DNA from: JBDTNK01 sp039933775
GTDB lineage: Bacteria; Chloroflexota; Limnocylindria; QHBO01
Direction of reading: 5' to 3'
DNA: 6,803 bases
Assembly: GCA_039933775.1 (NCBI GenBank)
Contig: JBDTNK010000091.1
Location: forward strand, 1 to 6,803
The stretch's first letter is position 1; every line of letters starts with the position of its first letter. The position numbers were made by a program, and so were the translations under genes. Positions 1 to 6,169 of the stretch are shown piece by piece. The notes under the pieces were generated by a model. The model did no database searches and was not told the DNA's origin. It worked only from the letters and a program-made list of their open reading frames with translations.

Positions 1-268
1 CGATAACGACGATCGCCCGTGTCGGGTCGATCCCGCCATCCGAGAGCTCGGTCGCGATCCGCTGCCGCACGCTGAACCCATCGCCGCCGATGACCGCCGC
101 CTGCCGCGCGCCGGCCGCCGCGGCCGCGTCGACCACCAGCCGGGTGTGCTCCAGGCGGCCGAAGACGACCACTGCCAGCAGCACCGGCACGAGCACGAGT
201 GGCACCACGAGGACCGCCTCGACGGTGGCGAGGCCGCGCTCCGAGCGGTCGAACCAGCGGCGGAACAT
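1..268 (-). CDS. tadE: TadE-like pseudopilin (3' end outside window)
   Basis: Eighty-nine codons are visible and the frame is open to the left edge. The ATG overlaps the flp stop by one base (TGATG), which suggests coupled translation; there is no strong ribosome site. The protein begins MFRRWFDRSERG, then LATVEAVLVVPLVLVPVLLA. This is the TadE/TadG pattern: a short basic leader ending in Gly, then a hydrophobic helix with Thr and Val before Glu at mature position 5 and a Pro inside the helix. After the helix comes an Ala-rich stretch, V-V-D-A-A-A-A-A-G-A-R-Q-A, usual for these minor pilins. TadE-like proteins are minor pseudopilins processed by the same peptidase as Flp and needed for pilus formation. 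I cannot tell TadE from TadF or a short TadG without the C-terminus. Confidence 0.82.
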   Translation of the reverse strand, partial: MFRRWFDRSERGLATVEAVLVVPLVLVPVLLAVVVFGRLEHTRLVVDAAAAAGARQAAVIGGDGFSVRQRIATELSDGGIDPTRAIVVI

Positions 269-474
269 CAGCCCGACAGCAGCTGGGTCACCAGCTCGCC
301 GATCTTCTGCACCAGGCCCTGATTCCAGGCCAGGATGCCGGCGGCCAGGACGACCAGGATGATGCCGGCGCCGATGACGTACTCGAGCGTCGTCAGCCCC
401 GCCTCGCTCGACCGCAGTCGCTCGGTCACCCTGTCGAATGTGCGGCTCGCAAGCCGCCTCAGTGTTTCTCCCAC
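268..474 (-). CDS. flp: Flp-type type IVb prepilin
   Basis: This is a 68-residue protein starting with GTG. A basic leader of 26 residues ends EAG, and processing by a TadV/CpaA-type prepilin peptidase would occur after Gly26. The mature 42 residues begin LTTLEYVIGAGIILVVLAAG: Glu at mature position 5 and Tyr at 6 are the Flp hallmark, followed by a single hydrophobic helix of about 20 residues and a short polar tail. Flp subunits polymerise into bundled adhesive or surface pili. The gene directly follows the tadB/tadC pair that would assemble it. In the upstream direction the frame is open for over a kilobase, but that part is an out-of-frame shadow of the tadC-like gene; the ribosome site and the peptidase motif fix the real gene here. 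The leader is somewhat long for a Flp pilin. No prepilin peptidase gene is in view. Confidence 0.9.
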   Translation of the reverse strand: MGETLRRLASRTFDRVTERLRSSEAGLTTLEYVIGAGIILVVLAAGILAWNQGLVQKIGELVTQLLSG

Positions 475-480
475 GACTTT

Positions 481-490
481 CCTCCTCCTC
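481..490 (-). promoter_or_regulatory. Strong ribosome binding site of the Flp pilin gene
   Basis: The minus strand reads GAGGAGGAGG, a triple purine repeat directly after the TGA stop of the tadC-like gene. AGGAGG lies 6 bases before GTG 474. It is the strongest ribosome site in the window and selects this GTG as the start. It suits a major structural subunit needed in excess. Confidence 0.8.
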
Positions 491-1400
491 ACAATCGGCC
501 GATGGTGGCGATGAACATGGGCAGCAGCACGAGCAGCACGAACTCGGGCAGGTAGATGCCGGCCAGGATGGCGGCCAGCTTGGGCTGCACGGTAGATGCC
601 GCTCCCAGCAGGCGATTGCGCTCGTCCTCGCGCAGGCCGCGCTCGGTCGCCTCCAGCGTCTGGGGCACCCCGCGCCCCACGTGTCGCGCGCGGCCGAGCG
701 CCGCGGCCAGCTCGTCGAGCTCCTCGAGGTCGTTGGTGCTCGCCACGTCGCGCAGCCCGGTGTACAGGTCGATGCCGGTGCCATAGGCGGCGACCGCGCG
801 CCGCACCTGGGAAGCCAGCAGGTTGCGGCCCTCGCTGGCCGCGTGCAGCGCCAGCGCCGTCTCGCTGAAGGCGTGCTCCAGGCTCATGCGGCCGGGTTCG
901 GCCAGCGGCCGCACAAGGGCCATGAAGTCGGGCAGCTCGCGCAGCAGCTGCGCCTTGCGGCGGCGAGCGCGCCAGCCGAGGTACTCGGTGGGGAAGACAT
1001 AGGCGGCGTAGGCGAGGATCAGGCCGAGAAGCAGCGCGCCGCCGAACAGCGGCGTCAGCGCCACGGCCACGATGAGCACGCCGGCGGCCGCGACCAGCTT
1101 GGCGGCGTACACCTCGGCGGGAGAGAGGACGGCGGGGTCGAGCCCGGCACGCACGATGAGCCGCTCGTCGACCTGGCGTGCCATGCCGGGCAGGCGCTCG
1201 CCGATGCGCGCCGCCAACGGTGCCAGCAGCCGCTCCCAGACCGGTCGCTCGGCGCTCACCAGGCGCTGGTACGAGTGCCGCGGCAGGGCGGCCGCGCGCA
1301 CCTGCTCGGCGCGCTGCGGGACGGCCAGCGCCGGCGCGAAGAGCGCCATGAGCAGGCTGAAGACGGCGACTCCGGTGGCGAGCGCTCCGAGCAGCTCCAT
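489..1400 (-). CDS. tadC: TadC-type pilus assembly membrane protein (GspF-like domain)
   Basis: The 303-residue protein begins with a hydrophobic helix (about 4-26), then a linker, a helix pair (about 101-137), the cytoplasmic GspF-like domain and a C-terminal helix (about 275-300). The domain opens with ELPDFMALVRPLAEPGRMSL (155-174), closely following the TadC pattern LPD-x-x-x-L-x-x-x-x-E-x-G-x-S-L, and continues with a conserved-looking ELDELAAALGRARHVGRGVP (226-245). It acts with TadB as the inner-membrane platform for Flp pilus assembly. The start at ATG 1400 is chosen because of the GGAGG 7 bases upstream and because the N-terminus then aligns from Met1 with that of the preceding protein. 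It ends 14 bases before the Flp gene. The pair of GspF-like proteins after tadA is the standard Tad layout. Confidence 0.85.
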   Translation of the reverse strand: MELLGALATGVAVFSLLMALFAPALAVPQRAEQVRAAALPRHSYQRLVSAERPVWERLLAPLAARIGERLPGMARQVDERLIVRAGLDPAVLSPAEVYAAKLVAAAGVLIVAVALTPLFGGALLLGLILAYAAYVFPTEYLGWRARRRKAQLLRELPDFMALVRPLAEPGRMSLEHAFSETALALHAASEGRNLLASQVRRAVAAYGTGIDLYTGLRDVASTNDLEELDELAAALGRARHVGRGVPQTLEATERGLREDERNRLLGAASTVQPKLAAILAGIYLPEFVLLVLLPMFIATIGRL

Positions 1401-1413
1401 CCCTACGCCTCCA
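1343..1413. repeat. Direct repeat copy A: start region of the tadC-like gene
   Basis: This covers the ribosome site and first 19-20 codons of the tadC-like gene. Bases 1343-1400 match 2221-2278 at 49 of 58 positions without gaps. The non-coding side adds a shared GGAGGC at the same distance. Identity falls away after these codons, so the repeat is confined to the start region. Confidence 0.75.
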
Positions 1414-2278
1414 ACCGCGCCACGCGCAGCGACAGCCACACACCGACCACCTCGAGCAGCGCCGCGCCCGGCAGCAGCACGAAGCGGCCAAGCGCGGTGT
1501 CGGTGACCGGGGCGACGAGCTCGGGATTGACGAGCAGCAGGTATACGAACAGCAGCGGGATGACGACCGCCAGCACCAGCGCCTGGATGCGCAGCCCGCG
1601 GCTCTCGGCGGCCGCCTGGCGCGCGATCGATTGGTTGGTGCGCGTCGCCTCGCCCAGCTCGGCCAGCACCTCGGACGCCGCCACCGCCGGCTGTCCCGTG
1701 GCGGTCAGCACGTACAGCGCGTCGTACAGCAGGGCCAGGTTGCGACCCGCTTGGCGGCGCCTGATGACGGCCAGCGCGTCCTTGGGCGGCTCGTTGGCGT
1801 AGTAGCGCGACAGCAGCTCCTCGAAGTCGGCGCGCACCCAGCGGTGGCGCGCGCCCTCGGCGGCCGCCGCGAACAGCTCCGGATAGGTGCCGCCGGCGCC
1901 GGCGCGGTGGACCATGGCGCGCAACACGCGCGGCGCGTCGTCATCGGCGGCGCGGGCCTCGTTGCCGACCAGCCAGCGCACGTACCAGCGCGGCACGAAC
2001 AGCCCGACTCCGGCGCCGATGAGGCCCATCACCGCTGACAGCAGCAGGCCTATGAGACCGAGGAGCACGGGTGCGGCGAAGGTGAGCAGCAGGTAGCTGC
2101 GCGGCGAGACCTCCAGCCGCGCCTGGGCCAGCAGATCGGCCGCGGCGGCCATGCGGCGACGGCGCCAGCCGCGCAGTCGATCGCGCAGGCCGAGCGTCGG
2201 GCGCTGCCGGTCGGGCAGCAGCGCCATGAGCAGCGCGAAGACGGCGATGCCGGTGGCGAAGGCGCCGATCAGCTCCAT
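1403..2278 (-). CDS. tadB: TadB-type pilus assembly membrane protein (GspF-like domain)
   Basis: The 291-residue protein has an N-terminal helix (about 4-22), a basic stretch (RLRGWRRRR, 34-42), a pair of helices (about 60-98), a cytoplasmic, mostly helical domain of about 130 residues, and two C-terminal helices (about 231-250 and 264-285). This is the layout of TadB/TadC proteins, the inner-membrane platform on which TadA acts, related to GspF of type II secretion. The cytoplasmic part is where the GspF-like fold is expected; its identity is less clear than in the next gene. Position directly after tadA is typical of tadB. It overlaps tadA by 10 bases and ends 2 bases before the next start. 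Its first 21 residues match 16 of 21 positions in the next protein, reflecting a DNA-level repeat. Assignment as TadB rather than TadC rests on gene order. Confidence 0.82.
   Translation of the reverse strand: MELIGAFATGIAVFALLMALLPDRQRPTLGLRDRLRGWRRRRMAAAADLLAQARLEVSPRSYLLLTFAAPVLLGLIGLLLSAVMGLIGAGVGLFVPRWYVRWLVGNEARAADDDAPRVLRAMVHRAGAGGTYPELFAAAAEGARHRWVRADFEELLSRYYANEPPKDALAVIRRRQAGRNLALLYDALYVLTATGQPAVAASEVLAELGEATRTNQSIARQAAAESRGLRIQALVLAVVIPLLFVYLLLVNPELVAPVTDTALGRFVLLPGAALLEVVGVWLSLRVARLEA
1408..1412 (-). promoter_or_regulatory. Ribosome binding site of the tadC-like gene
   Basis: GGAGG stands 7 bases before ATG 1400, overlapping the end of the tadB-like gene. It decides for ATG 1400 over an upstream in-frame start at 1439 that would add 13 residues without a ribosome site. 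Confidence 0.75.
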
Positions 2279-2291
2279 CGGCCAGCCTCCA
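2221..2291. repeat. Direct repeat copy B: start region of the tadB-like gene
   Basis: This is the second copy of the repeat described for the tadC-like gene, 878 bases away in the same orientation. It encodes the related N-terminus MELIGAFATGIAVFALLMAL (MELLGALATGVAVFSLLMAL in the other copy). The rest of the two proteins is not visibly alike. Confidence 0.75.
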
Positions 2292-3552
2292 GCTGCATCC
2301 GCGCCCGCAGGCGCTCGGGCGGTTGCCAGTCGGTGTTGTGCACCCAGCGCAGGTGCTCCGAAGGATCGAGCTCAGCGCGGAAGACGTCGAGCAGGCGGTA
2401 GTTGCCGGCGTCGTCGAGCCCATCCAGCGCGGCGATCTGATGCACGATGCGCCGACCGGAGCCCAGGCGGCGCAGCACGACGACCTGGTCGAAGACGCGC
2501 GCGATGTAGGCGCGCAGGTCGGGCCCCGACAGGTCGCGCATCGACTGCCGCGCCAGCAGCTCGAGGCGGAACAGGGCGTCCTCGGCGCTGGACGCGTGGA
2601 TCGTGGTGGCCGAGCCGTCGTGACCGGTGTGCAGCGCCTGGAGGGTGTAGAACGCCTCCTTGGGCAACCGGATCTCGCCCACGATGAGGCGGTCGGGCCG
2701 CATGCGCAGCGCGTTGGCCACCAGGTCGCCGACGTCGAGCAGCCGCGAGTCGGCCTCAGCGCGACTCAGGTCGGTCGGATGCAGTGTCTCGAGATTGAAG
2801 CGGTTGGCGTTCTCGAGCGCCAGCTCGGCGGTGTCCTCCACCACACCGACCCGCTCGTCGGGCCCGAAGGCGTCGGTCAGGCTGCGCAGCAGGGTCGTCT
2901 TGCCGGCGCCGGTCTCGCCGGCGACCAGGAAGTTGGCGCGGGCACGGACCATGCCGATCAGGAAGTCGGCGGCCTCGGCGCTCATGCCGCCGGCCTCGAC
3001 CCAGCTGCGTCCATGCGTGCCACCTGGCACGAGATCGAGCCTGAGGCGGTTGAACTTGCGGATCGACAGGTACGGCCCGCCGACCGGCGGGATGACGGCG
3101 TTGACGCGGCTGCCGTCCGGCATGCGCGCGTCGACCACCGGGTGCGCCACCGACAGCTCGCGCCCGGCCAGGGCGGCGATGCGCTCGGCCAGCTCGATGA
3201 CCTCGCGCGCGTCGGCCAGCCGCACCTCGGTCGGTTGCAGGCGGCCCGCCCGTTCGACGAATACGCTGTCCGGCGCATTGACCAGGATGTCCGCCACCTC
3301 GGGGTCGTCGACCAACGGCTGCAACGGTCCGAGGCCGCAGATGGCGGCCTCGATCTCGGCGATGAGGACGGGGTTGATCGCCAGATCAAGCTCCGGCTCG
3401 GCGCAAATCGCCGCCAGCGTCGAGCGCACGAGCGCCTCGTTCTCCGGCGTGCGGGCAAACGGATTGAGGGCCTCGGGCGTCAGACGCTCAACGAGCATGC
3501 GCCGCACCTTGCCCAGGGTCGCCTTGCTGACGGCTGCGCCCGGCGGCCTCAC
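2269..3552 (-). CDS. tadA: TadA/CpaF-type secretion ATPase (type II/IV secretion, VirB11 superfamily)
   Basis: This 427-residue protein is the motor that powers Flp pilus assembly as a hexamer at the cytoplasmic face. The N-terminal domain carries the CpaF signature GLGPLQPLVDDPEVADILVN (73-92) followed by a VERAGRL turn. The ATPase core shows Walker A GETGAGKT (212-219, Lys218), the Asp box with VVED (Asp240), Walker B PDRLIVGEIR (286-295, Glu293) and the His box TGHDGSATTIHA (309-320, His311 and His319). All catalytic positions are present and the length is normal for the family. After GEIR the usual Gly is replaced by Leu-Pro, a small oddity. The start is GTG at 3552, inside a GTGA overlap with the upstream stop and preceded by a weak AGGG. 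Met19 (ATG at 3498) is a less likely alternative. The stop runs 10 bases into tadB. The family is certain; whether it also serves as a VirB11 for the adjacent T4SS-like genes is open. Confidence 0.93.
   Translation of the reverse strand: MRPPGAAVSKATLGKVRRMLVERLTPEALNPFARTPENEALVRSTLAAICAEPELDLAINPVLIAEIEAAICGLGPLQPLVDDPEVADILVNAPDSVFVERAGRLQPTEVRLADAREVIELAERIAALAGRELSVAHPVVDARMPDGSRVNAVIPPVGGPYLSIRKFNRLRLDLVPGGTHGRSWVEAGGMSAEAADFLIGMVRARANFLVAGETGAGKTTLLRSLTDAFGPDERVGVVEDTAELALENANRFNLETLHPTDLSRAEADSRLLDVGDLVANALRMRPDRLIVGEIRLPKEAFYTLQALHTGHDGSATTIHASSAEDALFRLELLARQSMRDLSGPDLRAYIARVFDQVVVLRRLGSGRRIVHQIAALDGLDDAGNYRLLDVFRAELDPSEHLRWVHNTDWQPPERLRARMQLEAGRWS
2286..2290 (-). promoter_or_regulatory. 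Ribosome binding site of the tadB-like gene
   Basis: GGAGG lies 7 bases before ATG 2278, inside the last codons of tadA. It fixes the start of the tadB-like gene and has the same sequence and spacing as the site of the next gene. Confidence 0.75.
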
Positions 3553-5063
3553 CGCCCGGCCCTGCTTACGACGCCGCGAGCCCGCCTGAGGATGCTCGCC
3601 AGGGAATGCCCCCGGCTATTTGCGTGGTTGCCGAGTGAGTCGAGCGGCCAGATGGTTCGGGCCACCGGCAGGAGCGCAGCGGCCAACTGAGGATCCAGGC
3701 GCCAGGCAGGCTCCTGCCGGTTCGCAGCCGTCACGAAGAGCGGACTGGGCGGGACCGCGGCCACGAGCGGGACGTCGGCGTCGTGCGCGAAGCGCCGCAG
3801 CTCTGTGTCGTCGTCGCATTGGTTGGCGACGATGACCAGCTTTCGGGCGAACCCGATGTTGCGCAGGTGATTGGCGACGCGCAGAACGTCGGGCAGCGAC
3901 TCAAGGGTGGGGCGCACGACCCCGACCACGACGGCAGCCTCCTTGAGCAGGACGCGGTGGCCGTCCTCCAGAACCGAGCCCAGGTCGGCCACCACCAGTT
4001 GGTATCCGGCGATGCGAGCCGCCTCGAGCAGGCTGTTCGCCTCTGGCGCCCGAAACTCGTCCGCGCCGTCCTCGGCCGTGGAGCGTTCGAGGCCGGCCAA
4101 CTGCGGATGCGGCGGTAGGGTGATGAGGTCGACGCCGTGCCGGCTATGTACGCGAGCGTCGAGGGCGGCGTCCGGTGCGGTCCAGTCACGATAGGTCCAG
4201 GCCTTCGACAGATCGTCGGCGTCGATGCCGAGCCGCAGGCCCACCGCCGCCGACATGCGTGCGGCGTCGATGAGCAGGGCTCGCACCGGCAACGTCTCGC
4301 CGTCCGCCGTTCGATACCTGGCGCGGTTGGCGATGTAGGTGGCCGCCTCGACCGCCAGCGTCGTCTTGCCGACGCCTCCGACAAATGACAGGAAGCACAC
4401 CAGGCGCGGGCCGGGAAGCACAAACGGAACTGGGGGAGGTCGCTCGGGCTCCTCCCGTGGGTGGTCGTCGTCCGGGACGGGCCCGGACTCCCCCGGCTCA
4501 ATCAGCCGCAGCCGGACCGGCGTGCCGTCCATCGGGTGAGATTCCTCGGGCATCGAGGATCGGTGTGCCGCGGGCTGCGGCGGTGGGGACGACGCGGCGA
4601 GCCCACTCGTCGCGGCCGAGCCATTATCCGCTCCAGACTCAACCGCACCCAACTCATGGGCCTCGATTGTGGTGCTTTGATGCACCGCTGCCTCCTGGTC
4701 TGTGGAATCGTCGCCGTGGTCTACCACACCGCCGCTTACCAGCCGCTTATCGACCCCGACGGACGCGTCATCGACGACCGCGGCACGCCAGGCCTTCGGC
4801 GAGCGCCAGAAGTGGGCCGCCCATAACAGCCAGCGATAGGCGGGCTCACCGCGAATCGATAGCACCGCCGCGAGCGCGACCGGGCCAGGCAGGAGCAGGA
4901 TGAGCAGGATCTTGAGCGGCGCCCACACTGGGGCCAGGTTGAGTGCGGCGGCAAGCAGCACCGCCGCGGTAACGATCGCCAATTGCGGCGCCGTCAGACC
5001 GAGCGCGATGCGCTCCTCGACCATCGCGTTCTCGGGCACCTCGACCAGGCCGTCGCGCATCAT
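3549..5063 (-). CDS. PrgI/VirB3-like membrane module fused to a ParA/MinD (CpaE/TadZ-like) ATPase
   Basis: The 504-residue protein has three parts. Residues 1-95 resemble the PrgI family (the VirB3 counterpart of Gram-positive T4SS): a short start with VPENAMVEERIALGLTAPQL, two adjacent membrane helices (about 24-43 and 50-69) and a basic, aromatic cytoplasmic exit (HFWRSPKAW). Residues 96-218 are a low-complexity linker rich in Asp, Glu, Ser, Gln and Pro. Residues 219-480 form a ParA/MinD-type P-loop domain with Walker A FVGGVGKTT (227-235), a second Asp strand ending LLID (266) and a Walker B-like strand VVADLG (Asp360), then strands VVVGVVRPT and LVIVANQ typical of this fold. The neighbouring tadA makes CpaE/TadZ, the pilus-localising ATPase of Tad systems, the best match. 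Oddly, the signature Lys of the deviant Walker A is replaced by Val228. The gene overlaps the VirB6-like stop (ATGA; a second ATG follows at 5060) and overlaps tadA by GTGA. The fusion could be one bifunctional protein or also yield a free ATPase from Met178. Confidence 0.7.
   Translation of the reverse strand: MMRDGLVEVPENAMVEERIALGLTAPQLAIVTAAVLLAAALNLAPVWAPLKILLILLLPGPVALAAVLSIRGEPAYRWLLWAAHFWRSPKAWRAAVVDDASVGVDKRLVSGGVVDHGDDSTDQEAAVHQSTTIEAHELGAVESGADNGSAATSGLAASSPPPQPAAHRSSMPEESHPMDGTPVRLRLIEPGESGPVPDDDHPREEPERPPPVPFVLPGPRLVCFLSFVGGVGKTTLAVEAATYIANRARYRTADGETLPVRALLIDAARMSAAVGLRLGIDADDLSKAWTYRDWTAPDAALDARVHSRHGVDLITLPPHPQLAGLERSTAEDGADEFRAPEANSLLEAARIAGYQLVVADLGSVLEDGHRVLLKEAAVVVGVVRPTLESLPDVLRVANHLRNIGFARKLVIVANQCDDDTELRRFAHDADVPLVAAVPPSPLFVTAANRQEPAWRLDPQLAAALLPVARTIWPLDSLGNHANSRGHSLASILRRARGVVSRAGR
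4530..4547 (-). promoter_or_regulatory. Possible internal ribosome site and in-frame start for the ATPase part alone
   Basis: Within the linker of the fusion gene, GAGGA (4547-4543) stands 10 bases before an in-frame ATG at 4532 (Met178). Translation from here would give a soluble ATPase of about 327 residues without the PrgI-like membrane part. This is a sequence possibility only; in a long Glu-rich linker such a GAGGA arises easily. Confidence 0.25.
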
Positions 5064-6160
5064 TGTTCGACCCGTATCGGCCCAGGCGAGTTGAGCACCA
5101 GGTTCACCAGGACCGGCGGCAGGACGAGCATCAGCGCCGCCGCGCCGAGGGCCAGCCCGATCAGGGCGTTGGTGTCATCCACCGTCATCGGCACCGATGC
5201 CGCGTCGAGATGCGCCGGCACCTGCAGGCTGAACAGGATGAACACCATCGCCCAGCCGAAGCGCACCGCCAGGACCGCCGCCAGCAGCTTGAGCCACAGG
5301 TTGGCCAGGCGTTGCGTGGCGGGCAGCGCGTAGGCGGCCAGGCAGATCGGGCCGAGCAGCACCAGCAGGCGCTCCACCGCGCCGAGCACCGCGTTCATCA
5401 TCTGCAGGAAGGTCATCAGCACCGCGGCCAGCAGTCCGGAGCTGAGCCAGGCGCCGGAGTTCCAGTTGGCCGGCCCCTCGCCGATGCGCGGGTCGAAGCC
5501 GCCGCGCTGCAGCACCAGGAACACGCCGCCGCCGGCCGGCCACTGCTCGGCGCCACCGACCTGCTCGGGGGAGACCGAGACGCCGACCATGGCCAGGTCG
5601 GTGGCGATCACGAACTGGGCCAGCACGCTGACCAGGAAGATGCCGCAGATCGAGAGGACGGCGCCGACCACGAAGCGCGGCGTCACCGCACGGACGGCGT
5701 AGGCGGACTCGCCGCTGGTGCGCGCGACCATGATCAGGTAGCCGAGGATCAGCCCGCCCAGCGTCAGCAGCGGGATGGTGACGACCAGCATCTTGCCGTA
5801 CAGGTCCGTCGTGGCCTGATCGGACAGCGGATCGACCGGGGTGAGGAAGCGGCCGCGCAGGTTCTCGACCGCGGCTCGGTTGGCGTCGCTGACGCGCTGG
5901 GCGTACCAGATTGTCAGGTCGCGAATCGGGTCGCCGATGATGGGCAGCTCGCCGCGCGGTAGGAGGGCGGCCTCGGGCTCGAGAGGCGCCTGGATCGACT
6001 GATCCGGGACATCGGGCGACGTGCCCGTGACGGTAAGCCCGAGGCCGCCCAGCGCCAGCACCAGCAGGAGCAACGTGAGCGGCGAGACGTTCGCAGCAGC
6101 TGCGTTCGCGTCCTTCGGCAGCGGGATGATGGAGCGGAGGCGAGCAGCGAGGGCGGCCAT
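5060..6160 (-). CDS. VirB6/TrbL-like polytopic membrane protein
   Basis: The 366-residue protein has about seven hydrophobic segments, near residues 27-45, 124-146, 162-187, 238-260, 265-280, 289-312 and 331-356. Between the first and second lies a polar stretch of about 75 residues rich in Pro, Asp and Glu, probably an extracytoplasmic domain. A second polar, Gly-rich loop (about 195-237) precedes helix four. The later part, with GPICLAAYALPATQRLANLW followed by another long helix, follows the pattern of the VirB6/TrbL superfamily: a hydrophobic helix ending in Pro, a short polar turn and Trp at the start of the next helix. VirB6-type proteins form part of the inner-membrane channel of type IV secretion systems. 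Its place between a VirB2-like pilin and a VirB3/PrgI-like module supports this. It starts 9 bases after the pilin stop without a clear Shine-Dalgarno sequence, so it is probably translated by coupling. Its TGA stop overlaps the next ATG. The superfamily is divergent, so the call leans on topology and neighbours. Confidence 0.6.
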   Translation of the reverse strand: MAALAARLRSIIPLPKDANAAAANVSPLTLLLLVLALGGLGLTVTGTSPDVPDQSIQAPLEPEAALLPRGELPIIGDPIRDLTIWYAQRVSDANRAAVENLRGRFLTPVDPLSDQATTDLYGKMLVVTIPLLTLGGLILGYLIMVARTSGESAYAVRAVTPRFVVGAVLSICGIFLVSVLAQFVIATDLAMVGVSVSPEQVGGAEQWPAGGGVFLVLQRGGFDPRIGEGPANWNSGAWLSSGLLAAVLMTFLQMMNAVLGAVERLLVLLGPICLAAYALPATQRLANLWLKLLAAVLAVRFGWAMVFILFSLQVPAHLDAASVPMTVDDTNALIGLALGAAALMLVLPPVLVNLVLNSPGPIRVEQ

Positions 6161-6169
6161 GGCATCGGC

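Noticed and set aside
1401..1439. Upstream start for the tadC-like gene, adding 13 residues
   Set aside because: It lies inside the end of the tadB-like gene without a ribosome site, while ATG 1400 has GGAGG at 7 bases and aligns with the start of the neighbouring paralogue.
268..1491. A 407-codon minus-strand frame ending with the Flp sequence, read as one protein
   Set aside because: Only the last 68 codons form a protein (Flp), with their own AGGAGG and GTG start. The rest is Arg/Ala-rich and out of frame within the tadC-like gene.
438..1802. Long plus-strand open frame of 454 codons opposite the tadB/tadC-like genes and flp
   Set aside because: It spans several real minus-strand genes and their boundaries, has no recognisable domain, and its composition (Gln, Gly, Arg, Ala) is typical of the complement of an Ala/Leu-rich membrane protein.
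2323..3690. Long plus-strand open frame of 455 codons opposite tadA
   Set aside because: It is antisense to a clear TadA/CpaF gene with all catalytic motifs. The translation is low-complexity, rich in Arg, Gly, Gln and Ala, as expected for a shadow frame in G+C-rich DNA.
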